DNA from: Phycisphaerales bacterium UBA2218
Lineage (GTDB): Bacteria > Planctomycetota > Phycisphaerae > Sedimentisphaerales > Anaerobacaceae
DNA length: 26,377 bases
NCBI GenBank assembly: GCA_002327785.1
Contig: DCUI01000064.1
Location: forward strand, 1 to 26,377
Direction of reading: 5' to 3'
Both the position numbers and the translations under genes were made by a program. Below the pieces are notes generated by a model, which saw nothing but the letters and a program-made list of their open reading frames with translations, did no database searches and had not been told where the DNA came from. Below, one piece after another: positions 1 through 6,432 of the stretch. Within the stretch, counting starts at the first letter, position 1; each line of letters starts with the position of its first letter.

Positions 1-47
1 GTTAATATATTGACGGACCCTAAGATAACAGCCGGGCCCTCTGCAAC

Positions 48-845
48 TCACTCTCGACCGGCAACGTTCACCACGTCGGGGGTGCCCAGACGGACAATCG
101 TTTCCTGCGCCAGAGCTTCGTACTCCCGAGCTCCCTTGCTGTCCGGGGCGAAGGTCAGAATCGTCTGGCCCTGGCTCGGCGCCTCGGCCAACGCCACCGA
201 CTTGTGAATGACCGTGTTGAAGACTAAAGGACCAAACACGCCGCGAAGCCCCTTCTCGATCCGCTTGCTCAGCCCGGTCCGGTCCTCGACGAACGTTAAC
301 ACAACGCCCAACGGATTCACGAGGCAGGGATAGAACCGGGTCCGGATGTGGCGAATCGTCTCCAGCAGCCGCTTGAGTCCGTCAAGGGCGTAGAAATGGG
401 CCTGGACGGGGATCACAACGCCCGCGCTGGCGACCAGTGCGTTCAGCATCAACAGACCGAGCGACGGAGAACAGTCGATCACACAGATCTCGTAATCCCG
501 AGCGGCAGCCCGCAACTGCTCGCCCAGGATCAACTCCTTGCCCGGCACGGTGCGAAGCAACAATTCTGCACCCGCCAGTAGGATGTTGCCGGGCAGCAGG
601 TAGAGCCGGCTCACGCACGTGCTCACGGCAATCCCGGAAATCGGAAGGTAGTCCGCCACGACGTGATAGACGCTCTTGTCGAAGCTGTTGGGATCATAGC
701 CCAGGCCAAGGGTCGTATGGCCTTGGGGGTCGAAATCGACGAGCAGGACGCGGTGCCCGAGCTTGGCCAAGGCTGCAGCCAGGTTGATAGCGGTCGTGGT
801 CTTGCCACAACCTCCCTTCTGATTCGCTACCGCTATGATCTGCAT
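48..845 (-). CDS. parA: ParA/Soj-family chromosome-partitioning ATPase
   Basis: A 265-residue protein. The N-terminus carries the deviant Walker A motif KGGCGKTT (residues 10-17) typical of ParA/MinD ATPases. It is followed by the DFDPQGHTT switch segment near residue 38 and the CVIDCSPSLG Walker B-like segment in the middle. Length matches stand-alone chromosomal Soj proteins without an N-terminal DNA-binding domain. Family knowledge: such ATPases dimerise on DNA with ATP and, with ParB, move or separate replication origins. No ParB is visible; one could lie just outside the window, since only 47 bases remain downstream. The start is an ATG with no strong Shine-Dalgarno sequence. The gene lies 152 bases downstream of uvrC on the same strand and has its own candidate promoter. 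A role in positioning another cargo cannot be excluded. Confidence 0.9.
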   Translation of the reverse strand: MQIIAVANQKGGCGKTTTAINLAAALAKLGHRVLLVDFDPQGHTTLGLGYDPNSFDKSVYHVVADYLPISGIAVSTCVSRLYLLPGNILLAGAELLLRTVPGKELILGEQLRAAARDYEICVIDCSPSLGLLMLNALVASAGVVIPVQAHFYALDGLKRLLETIRHIRTRFYPCLVNPLGVVLTFVEDRTGLSKRIEKGLRGVFGPLVFNTVIHKSVALAEAPSQGQTILTFAPDSKGAREYEALAQETIVRLGTPDVVNVAGRE

Positions 846-929
846 TCAGCCGGCACTGCCCCCCATTTTCGGGCTGCTCCCCGATCCAGTTTCGCCGAAT
901 TCACACATCAACCTCACACACAACCGAGC

Positions 930-959
930 ATCTTACCAGAATGCAGCCGCCAGCCACAA
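930..959 (-). promoter_or_regulatory. candidate sigma70-type promoter for parA
   Basis: On the minus strand TTGTGG and TAAGAT are separated by 18 bases, with a TG one base before the -10 hexamer (extended -10). It lies between the uvrC stop and the parA start, giving a leader of about 80 bases. Judged by eye only. Confidence 0.4.
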
Positions 960-997
960 GAACAAACAGACGGACGGCGTAGACCGGGTGGGACTCA

Positions 998-2377
998 TCA
1001 CGGATTCTCGTTGAGCATCTTCTTCATGCGGAGGATGTGGTGGTAGTGCTGGGCGAAGCGGTGGGCCTCGTCGCGGACGTACTGCAGGAGCTTGCGGACA
1101 GGTGAGTTGGCAGGCAGTTTCAGGGGCTGCGTGTTGCCCTGAAGGTAGATTTCCTCCTCGCGTTTGGCGATCGAGGCCATCTTCGTGTGCGGCATCTCCA
1201 CGCATGACTCCCCCGCGGCGACTGCCTCGGCGATCATACCCTGGAGAGCGGCCTCGGCCGCGTGCAGGTGGCCCAGGCCCCCATCGATGAGGATCAGGTC
1301 GGGCCAGAGCTCCTCGCCTCGCAGGGCGTACTTGTAACGACGGCGGACCACCTCGGCAATCATCGCATAGTCGTCGATGCCCTTGACGGTCCTGATTCGG
1401 AAGCGGCGGTAGCCATTCTTGAAAGGCCGGCCGTCAATGAACTTGACGAGCGATCCGACCGCCTCGGCCCCGCTGATATTGGCGATATCCATGCCCTCGA
1501 TAATGCGGACCTGGCCGGCAGTCTGGAGGATATCGCGGAGCCTGATGAGACCCTCCGTCGGATCGGCGGCGAAAACCTCCGGCTGGACGTGCTCGTCCGG
1601 CGTGCCCCGCTGGTCCAAGCTCTCGATCAGGCGAATCCGGTCGCGGAGCATTGCCGCCTTCTCATAGTCGAGTTTCTTCGAGGCCTCGGTCATCTGCTCG
1701 TACATCTCGCGGAGCACAGTCGAGCGTTTGGACCGCAGGAAGCGGATGAGGTCCCTGATGATCCTGCGGTACTCGGCCTTTTCGATACGAGCCCCGCATG
1801 GGGCGGCGCATTGGTGGATGCTGTAGAGCAGGCACGGGCGAAAGAAGCGACGCTTCGGATCGTCCACGTCGATCTCCAGACTGCACGTGCGGAACCTGAA
1901 GATCTTCTGCAGCTCGACCAGGACTGCCCGCAGGTCGCGAACATTGGTGAATGGGCCGAACAACACGGTCCCCTTCTCCTGCGGCTTGCGGGTGATGTAG
2001 ACGCCCGGGAAATCCTCCCGCACCGCGATCTCCAGGTACGGGAACGTCTTGTCGTCCGTCAGATCCATATTGTAGGGTGGACGAATGTCCTTGATCAGCC
2101 GGGCTTCCTTGAGCATCGCATCAACTTCGCTCTCGGTTTCGAGGCAATCGACCGTGAAGACCCTGTTGACCATCTCCACGATATGGGGACCGCGGGAGAC
2201 TTCGAGATTGCTTCCGCGCTGGAAGTAGCTTGCGACGCGGGAACGCAGACTCTTGGCCTTGCCGATATAGAGCACGACGTCGTCGGGGCCCTTCATGAAG
2301 TACAGGCCCGGCCCCGTCGGGAACCCCTTGATCCGTTCCCGGATCTCCTCGACTCTTCTGCTGTCGTCGTTTCTCAT
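998..2377 (-). CDS. uvrC: UvrC-type excinuclease subunit lacking the C-terminal helix-hairpin-helix region
   Basis: About 459 residues from the ATG at 2377; an upstream in-frame ATG at 2446 adds 23 residues that do not look like UvrC. An N-terminal GIY-YIG nuclease domain (GPGLYFMKG...VLYIGKAKSLRSRV) makes the 3' incision in nucleotide-excision repair. A central UvrB-interaction (UVR) segment follows (MTEASKKLDYEKAAMLRDRI). The C-terminal RNase H-like domain that makes the 5' incision keeps the expected acidic and histidine positions: GMDIANISG, LILIDGGLGHL and DEAHRF. The protein stops about 16 residues after DEAHRF. Typical UvrC is roughly 600 residues and continues into a tandem HhH DNA-binding domain, which is absent here. 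The 150 bases after the stop encode nothing like HhH in any frame, so a simple frameshift is unlikely. It is divergent from the PTS gene. Confidence 0.88.
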   Translation of the reverse strand: MRNDDSRRVEEIRERIKGFPTGPGLYFMKGPDDVVLYIGKAKSLRSRVASYFQRGSNLEVSRGPHIVEMVNRVFTVDCLETESEVDAMLKEARLIKDIRPPYNMDLTDDKTFPYLEIAVREDFPGVYITRKPQEKGTVLFGPFTNVRDLRAVLVELQKIFRFRTCSLEIDVDDPKRRFFRPCLLYSIHQCAAPCGARIEKAEYRRIIRDLIRFLRSKRSTVLREMYEQMTEASKKLDYEKAAMLRDRIRLIESLDQRGTPDEHVQPEVFAADPTEGLIRLRDILQTAGQVRIIEGMDIANISGAEAVGSLVKFIDGRPFKNGYRRFRIRTVKGIDDYAMIAEVVRRRYKYALRGEELWPDLILIDGGLGHLHAAEAALQGMIAEAVAAGESCVEMPHTKMASIAKREEEIYLQGNTQPLKLPANSPVRKLLQYVRDEAHRFAQHYHHILRMKKMLNENP

Positions 2378-2451
2378 TGCCAGGCTCACAAACCGGGGAC
2401 CGGACTGCCGCCGACCGCCGAGGGGATCGGCCTCCGCAGTCCACAATGTCT

Positions 2452-2480
2452 ATGATATCGACCGGTGCCCACATTGTTCA
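2452..2480 (-). promoter_or_regulatory. candidate promoter for uvrC
   Basis: On the minus strand TGAACA and TATCAT are separated by 17 bases, about 75 bases upstream of the uvrC ATG at 2377. It sits back to back with the plus-strand promoter at 2499-2527 in the divergent intergenic region. Match to consensus is moderate. Confidence 0.35.
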
Positions 2481-2498
2481 TTTCGCAAAATAAAATAC

Positions 2499-2527
2499 TT
2501 GGCAGAGGGTTTTCGCACAGATATACT
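2499..2527 (+). promoter_or_regulatory. sigma70-type promoter for the PTS EIIA gene
   Basis: TTGGCA, a 17-base spacer, then TATACT, ending about 50 bases before the ATG at 2579. Spacing is ideal and both hexamers are close to consensus. Confidence 0.6.
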
Positions 2528-2578
2528 TCTTCACTTGTTCCGAAACAGTCAGTGTGGGTTTCTTTGGTCGTTCTTGAG

Positions 2579-3037
2579 ATGATTCTGACGCAGATACTAC
2601 AACCAACGAGTGTCAAAGTCCCGTTGGAGAGCAAAGACAAAGACGCGGTCATCACGGAGCTGGTGGACCTTCTCGATAGGAACAAGTTGATCCACAACCG
2701 CCAGGCCGTTCTGGATGCGGTTTTCACACGGGAGCGGACGCGGAGCACGGGCATCGGCTCAGGCATCGCAATTCCACACGGCAAGTGCGCCGCCGTCAAG
2801 GAGCTGGTAATGGCCCTGGGGGTAGCTGAGGCGCCTCTCGACTTCGAAAGCGTCGACGGCAAACCGGTGTCAATCGTGATCTTGCTGGTCTCTCCGCAGG
2901 ATCAGACCGGTCCCCACATCCAGGCCCTGGCCAGAATCAGCCGGCTCATGCTTGATGTGGATTTCAAGAGCGCCCTGGAAAAGGCACCCTCCTCCGAAGC
3001 CGCTTATGACCTTCTGAGCGAACACGAAACCAGATAG
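2579..3037 (+). CDS. PTS EIIA type-2 (fructose/PtsN-like) domain protein
   Basis: A 152-residue single-domain protein. The segment GIGSGIAIPHGK places the phosphorylatable histidine at residue 67, as in the fructose/mannitol-type EIIA family. The fold continues through an ILLVSPQDQTGPHIQALARIS segment, which is standard for PtsN/FruA EIIA domains. The protein is cytoplasmic. The family receives a phosphoryl group from HPr and passes it to an EIIB partner, or acts as a regulator (EIIA-Ntr). No EIIB, EIIC, HPr or sigma54 gene is adjacent, so a regulatory PtsN-like role is as likely as sugar transport. The ATG at 2579 was chosen over 2465 because homology begins at MILTQIL and because the promoter at 2499-2527 lies downstream of 2465. 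A GAG directly abuts the start, so the Shine-Dalgarno sequence is poor. It is convergent with glgP. Confidence 0.85.
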   Translation: MILTQILQPTSVKVPLESKDKDAVITELVDLLDRNKLIHNRQAVLDAVFTRERTRSTGIGSGIAIPHGKCAAVKELVMALGVAEAPLDFESVDGKPVSIVILLVSPQDQTGPHIQALARISRLMLDVDFKSALEKAPSSEAAYDLLSEHETR

Positions 3038-3038
3038 G

Positions 3039-3127
3039 ATTTGCGATCTGCTGCTCTTTACGATTTCACTATTGGGGCGATCCGCCTGCGGCGTCGCGAG
3101 CCGAATCGTCAATAGCAAGTCGCAAAT
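3039..3127. repeat. short intergenic element with imperfect terminal inverted repeats
   Basis: The gap between the two convergent stop codons is almost entirely filled by an element bounded by ATTTGCGA and its complement TCGCAAAT. A second inward match, ACGATT/AATCGT, lies at similar offsets, and a GC-rich centre (CCGCCTGCGGCG) separates the arms. The arms resemble the GTAAATC/ACAAATC motifs of the element at 10003-10138. It may be a dispersed repeat and may also end transcription from both sides. No T-run follows a perfect stem, so a classical terminator is not claimed. Confidence 0.4.
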
Positions 3128-3130
3128 GGG

Positions 3131-5731
3131 TCAGTTCTTCTCCCACAGGACCAAGCCCAGCTCGAATGGGTTGCTCTGGTCGGGGTGACTGGGCAGGATC
3201 CTGACGGCCACTCCATGCTGCCCTGTCGCCCGGCATTCCATTCGCCCTGCAAACCAGTGCTCGCCGTTATTGCCGGCCTGCTGCTCATAGGTCATTGCGA
3301 TCGCCATCCCCTCCCTGATGTTGCCCCAGGAATCCGTCGGGCCGTGATAGAGCTCGACACTGACATCGTGCGGCTGGATCCGACCGAGATTGACGAGAGC
3401 TCGGACCGTAAGCTCTGTTCCAACCTTCAGTTGCGGCTGGCGAGGGTTCAGTTGCTCGCCGCCGTTTCCGTTGCTGGCGTTCATCTTCACTTCGCGCACC
3501 GCGAACTGCGACCACGCTTGGCGAATCTCGGATTTCCAGCGGGCAAAGGCCTTGGCCCTGCTCATCGTGTCGGACGCCAGATGGTGATATCGTGTTGCAG
3601 CCGGACAATAGAACCGCCGGGTGTACTCCGCCAGCATTCGATGCGTGTTGAACCGCGGGGCGACCCACTTGACACAGGCTTTCATCCGCTGGATCCAGGC
3701 CCGAGGCAGGTTGTCCGCCGACCGGGCGTAGAACAGAGGCACGATCTCGTTTTCCAGCACATTGTACAGGGCCTGTGATTCGACGGTGTCCTGGTAGTCG
3801 AGATTCTCATAGTTCTCGCCGGCCCCGATGACCCATCCGCCGTCCGGGATATAACCCTCGCACCACCAGCCGTCCAGCGTGCTGAGGTTCAAGACCCCGT
3901 TGGCCGCCGCCTTCATACCGCTGGTGCCGCTGGCCTCCATCGGCCTTCTCGGGTTATTCAGCCAGATATCGACGCCCCGCACGAGGAAACGAGCGACGTC
4001 GATATCGTAATCCTCCAGGAAGAGGATCCGCCGTCGAACGGTTTCCTGGGAGGTGAAATGCACGATGTTGCGGATGATTTCCTTGCCGGCGTTGTCTTTC
4101 GGATGCGCCTTTCCTGCGAAGATGATCTGCACGGGCCGCTCGGGGTCGCTGAGCAGCCGGGCCAGACGCTCTGCATCCCGCAGGAGCAGGTCGCCGCGCT
4201 TGTAGGCCACGAACCGTCGGGCAAAGCCAATGGTCAGGGCCTCGGGGTCGAGCACCTCCTCGGCCTGTCGCAACTCGCCCTGGCAGGTGCCGCGGCGCTG
4301 CATCTGGGCCATCAGCCGCTTGCGCGAGAAGACGATCAACTGGTCCTTGCATCGCTGATGCCCGCTCCACAGCTCCTCGTCGGGGATGTGATCGACCTGC
4401 TCCCAGACCGACTTGTCAAAGATCGTGGAAGACCACATCGGCCCCAGATACCGCTCGTACAGCGAGGACGCTTCGTCCGACAGCCAGCTTTTGAGATGAA
4501 TCCCGTTCGTGATGGAGACGATCGGGACCTCTCTCGACGGCAACCCCGGCCACAGCGATCCCCAGACCTCGCGAGAGATCTGGCCGTGCAGCTTGCTGAC
4601 GCCGTTAAGATAGCTGCTGAGCTTGATCGCCAGCACAGGCATCTTGAACGGCTCGTTCTCATCGTCCGGAAGGATCCTGCCCAGCGACAGAAACTGCCTG
4701 CGGTCGATTCCGAGGTACGGGAAGTAGCCGCCGAAGTACTTGTCCATCAAATCGACCTCGAACTCATCAAGGCCCGCTTTGACGATGGTGTGCGTGGTGA
4801 AGATGTTGCCTGCCTTCGTGGCTTCGACGGCCTCATCGAACGTCATATTCGTCGTGCCTCGGATCTGCCGGATGCGTTCAAGGGCCATGAACGCCGCATG
4901 ACCTTCGTTCATGTGGCAGACCGAGGGCGCGATTCCCAGTGCCGCCAGGGCCCTCAGGCCCCCAATGCCCAACAGGATCTCCTGGCGAATCCGCAGCTCG
5001 CGGTCGCCCCCGTAGAGGCTGCTGGTAATCATACGATCTCCCGGGGAATTCATCGGGATGTTCGTATCGAGCAGATACAGCTTGAGCCGGCCGACGGTGA
5101 CGAACCAGATCTGGGCCTGCACCGCGCGACCCGGATACTCGACGCTGATCGTCAGAGGCTCGCCACAGGGTTCTCGCACCAGTTCCGCCGGCATGTTGAA
5201 CAGATCGTTCTCGTGGTAGGCCTCCTGCTGCCAGCCATCGAGGTTCAGGTATTGGCGGAAATAGCCCTTCTGATACATCAGGCCGACGCCTACGATGGGG
5301 ATGCCAAGGTCCGAAGCGCTCTTGAGGTGATCGCCCGCAAGAATCCCCAGGCCGCCTGCGTAAATCGGCAGACATTCGTGCAGCCCGAACTCCGCGCTGA
5401 AGTATGCAATGACCGCATCCGGGTTGTCGTCGCACACTTTCTCGAACCACGTCGGCGCTTGCAGGTATTCCTCCAGCGCCTCCGATGCGCGTCTAAGCTC
5501 GTTGAGAAAGCTCTCGTTCTGCGACAGGGCTTCCAGCCTCGATTGCGAGACCGTACCAAGCAGCTTCACCGGATTGTGGCCGCACGCCGCCCATAGGGCC
5601 GGATCGATCCTCTTGAACAACTCGACAAACTGCGGACTCCATGCCCAGACCAGATTCCTCGCCAGTACGTCCAGCTCCATCAACGATTCGGGCAGCGCCG
5701 GCAAGACCGTGAAACTTCGAACACTCGGCAT
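3131..5731 (-). CDS. glgP: alpha-glucan (glycogen/maltodextrin) phosphorylase
   Basis: An 866-residue cytoplasmic enzyme of the GT35 family that releases glucose 1-phosphate from alpha-1,4-glucans. The N-terminus (LPALPESLMELDVLARNLVW) is the DUF3417 segment that marks the Thermus/archaeal-type 'alpha-glucan family phosphorylase' rather than the E. coli MalP/GlgP type. Family motifs seen are YFSAEFGLHECLPIYAGGLGILAGDHLKSASDLG near residue 110, a GHAAF segment near 275 and EASGTSGMKAAANG around residue 600. The lysine of the last motif (about 606) is the predicted pyridoxal-phosphate attachment site. The C-terminal roughly 120 residues form an extra beta-rich tail (VGTELTVRALVNLG) that is common in this subfamily. 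The ATG at 5731 has a good GGAG about six bases upstream. No other glycogen gene is nearby. Confidence 0.93.
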   Translation of the reverse strand: MPSVRSFTVLPALPESLMELDVLARNLVWAWSPQFVELFKRIDPALWAACGHNPVKLLGTVSQSRLEALSQNESFLNELRRASEALEEYLQAPTWFEKVCDDNPDAVIAYFSAEFGLHECLPIYAGGLGILAGDHLKSASDLGIPIVGVGLMYQKGYFRQYLNLDGWQQEAYHENDLFNMPAELVREPCGEPLTISVEYPGRAVQAQIWFVTVGRLKLYLLDTNIPMNSPGDRMITSSLYGGDRELRIRQEILLGIGGLRALAALGIAPSVCHMNEGHAAFMALERIRQIRGTTNMTFDEAVEATKAGNIFTTHTIVKAGLDEFEVDLMDKYFGGYFPYLGIDRRQFLSLGRILPDDENEPFKMPVLAIKLSSYLNGVSKLHGQISREVWGSLWPGLPSREVPIVSITNGIHLKSWLSDEASSLYERYLGPMWSSTIFDKSVWEQVDHIPDEELWSGHQRCKDQLIVFSRKRLMAQMQRRGTCQGELRQAEEVLDPEALTIGFARRFVAYKRGDLLLRDAERLARLLSDPERPVQIIFAGKAHPKDNAGKEIIRNIVHFTSQETVRRRILFLEDYDIDVARFLVRGVDIWLNNPRRPMEASGTSGMKAAANGVLNLSTLDGWWCEGYIPDGGWVIGAGENYENLDYQDTVESQALYNVLENEIVPLFYARSADNLPRAWIQRMKACVKWVAPRFNTHRMLAEYTRRFYCPAATRYHHLASDTMSRAKAFARWKSEIRQAWSQFAVREVKMNASNGNGGEQLNPRQPQLKVGTELTVRALVNLGRIQPHDVSVELYHGPTDSWGNIREGMAIAMTYEQQAGNNGEHWFAGRMECRATGQHGVAVRILPSHPDQSNPFELGLVLWEKN

Positions 5732-5747
5732 TTCTACTCCTCACTAT

Positions 5748-5899
5748 CCAACGTCCATACGCACAAGCCCCCACAGAGCGTGGGCAAGCCCTGCGTTGTC
5801 ATCGGCAGTCGGGCGCTCTCGCTTAACCTCAAAAGAAACAAGGATTTGCAGGTTGTGGCATGTCCCTCGGCCCGATAACCCGAGCGAGGAATGCGTTGG
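5748..5899. other. structured region upstream of glgP, unassigned
   Basis: The 177 bases between the terminator at 5909-5938 and the glgP start hold several possible hairpins. On the plus strand these are CCCAC/GTGGG (5770-5784), GCCCTGC with GCA..GGGC (5788-5814), AACCT/AGGTT (5825-5854) and CTCGG/CCGAG (5866-5884) enclosed by GCAT/ATGC. An outer CCAACG/CGTTGG pair (5748-5753 with 5894-5899) could close them all. It could be a glgP 5' leader or an RNA read towards the terminator. No convincing promoter was found for either reading. Confidence 0.25.
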
Positions 5900-5908
5900 C
5901 AGAGAACG

Positions 5909-5938
5909 AAAAAAGGCCTGCACAAAACAGGCCTTTTT
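5909..5938 (-). terminator. intrinsic terminator of the 6S-like RNA (bidirectional form)
   Basis: AAAAAGGCCTG and CAGGCCTTTTT form an 11-bp stem around a 7-base loop. On the minus strand the GC-rich part is followed by TTTTTT, a classic Rho-independent terminator. Because the outer stem is A/T on both sides it could also act on plus-strand transcripts. Confidence 0.85.
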
Positions 5939-6142
5939 CTTATATGCCAGCCCACCTCCGCCTGTGCCGTAAGAAGGGCGATTGAAGGGAACCCATGACT
6001 TTCAAGTGGGTGATCGTTGCTTGCGTCCGAAAGTCCTGCTGTGCAGGCATGTTCGGTCCAACAAGGCCTGATCTCCCTCAGTACGGGTATCGGTTCCTTC
6101 AAATGCACGCCGTTAATACGAACACTGCAGGGGTCAGCCCGC
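5909..6142 (-). ncRNA. ssrS: 6S-like regulatory RNA
   Basis: The gap folds as an unbranched rod around a symmetric bubble. Outer pairs, low with high coordinates: 5964-5966/6123-6125, 5968-5971/6117-6120, 5977-5980/6108-6111, 5982-5988/6096-6102 (TTGAAGG/CCTTCAA) and 5990-5993/6092-6095. Then comes a bubble of 14 nt on each side (5994-6007 and 6078-6091). Above it are 6008-6010/6075-6077, 6012-6015/6070-6073, 6020-6023/6062-6065, 6027-6031/6052-6056 and 6035-6039/6043-6047 with a 3-base loop. A closing stem, large central bubble and interrupted terminal stem-loop at about 200 nt is the hallmark of 6S RNA, which mimics open promoter DNA and sequesters housekeeping RNA polymerase. The strand follows from the promoter at 6149-6177 and the U-run terminator. 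Ends are estimates. That it is a structured RNA is stronger than its 6S identity, since no family alignment was possible. Confidence 0.65.
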
Positions 6143-6148
6143 AATCTA

Positions 6149-6177
6149 CATATACCAAATCCTCGACGGTCGGTCAA
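6149..6177 (-). promoter_or_regulatory. promoter of the 6S-like RNA
   Basis: On the minus strand TTGACC, a 17-base spacer and TATATG. The expected start, about seven bases downstream (6142), falls just before the first paired segment of the RNA fold. No open reading frame of interest follows it before the terminator. Confidence 0.55.
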
Positions 6178-6329
6178 GGGAATAAGCCCGACGCACCACA
6201 CAGACGAGACCCGCCACACAGGCCCCGACCAGATGGTTATCGGCACCCGGCGTGTCTTCTCTGTAGAAAAACGCGGCGGCACGATCGCACAAAGGCAGCG
6301 ATGCTCACGAAGGCGCTTCTGCCGGTTCC

Positions 6330-6427
6330 GTCATGCCGAACGAAGTGAAGCATCTGGCCTGCGCAAACAGAATGCGTTGCAGATTCGCCACGGACAACTC
6401 CTCCCTCGGCCGGATCCTTCGCTGTCG
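6330..6427. repeat. REP-like imperfect inverted repeat
   Basis: The left arm, around GAACGAAGTGAAGCATCTGG (6338-6357), and the right arm, GGATCCTTCGCTGTCGC near 6412-6427, are imperfect complements. The arm resembles the 'GAGCGAAGCGAAGGATCT' type of intergenic repeat seen in many bacterial and metagenomic genomes (recollection, not a search). It lies immediately after the pheT stop. The stretch 6178-6329 between it and the 6S-like promoter holds nothing I can identify. Confidence 0.4.
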
Positions 6428-6432
6428 CACCC

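Noticed and set aside
998..1205. A frameshift hiding the missing UvrC tail
   Set aside because: The other minus-strand frames between 845 and 1205 contain no helix-hairpin-helix-like sequence, so truncation is taken as real.
1262..2455. Long plus-strand open frame opposite uvrC
   Set aside because: No recognisable domain. The minus-strand reading is an unmistakable UvrC, and long antisense frames are expected in GC-rich genes.
4058..5596. 512-residue plus-strand open frame opposite glgP
   Set aside because: It mirrors the codon pattern of glgP and has no motif or ribosome-binding site; an antisense artefact.
5748..5938. Plus-strand RNA gene ending at the terminator at 5909-5938
   Set aside because: No promoter was found on the plus strand, and the terminator is better explained as the end of the minus-strand 6S-like RNA. 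Kept only as a low-confidence structured region.
5734..6282. 182-residue minus-strand open frame across the 5.7-6.3 kb gap
   Set aside because: No homology-like features, and it overlaps the promoter, fold and terminator of the 6S-like RNA.
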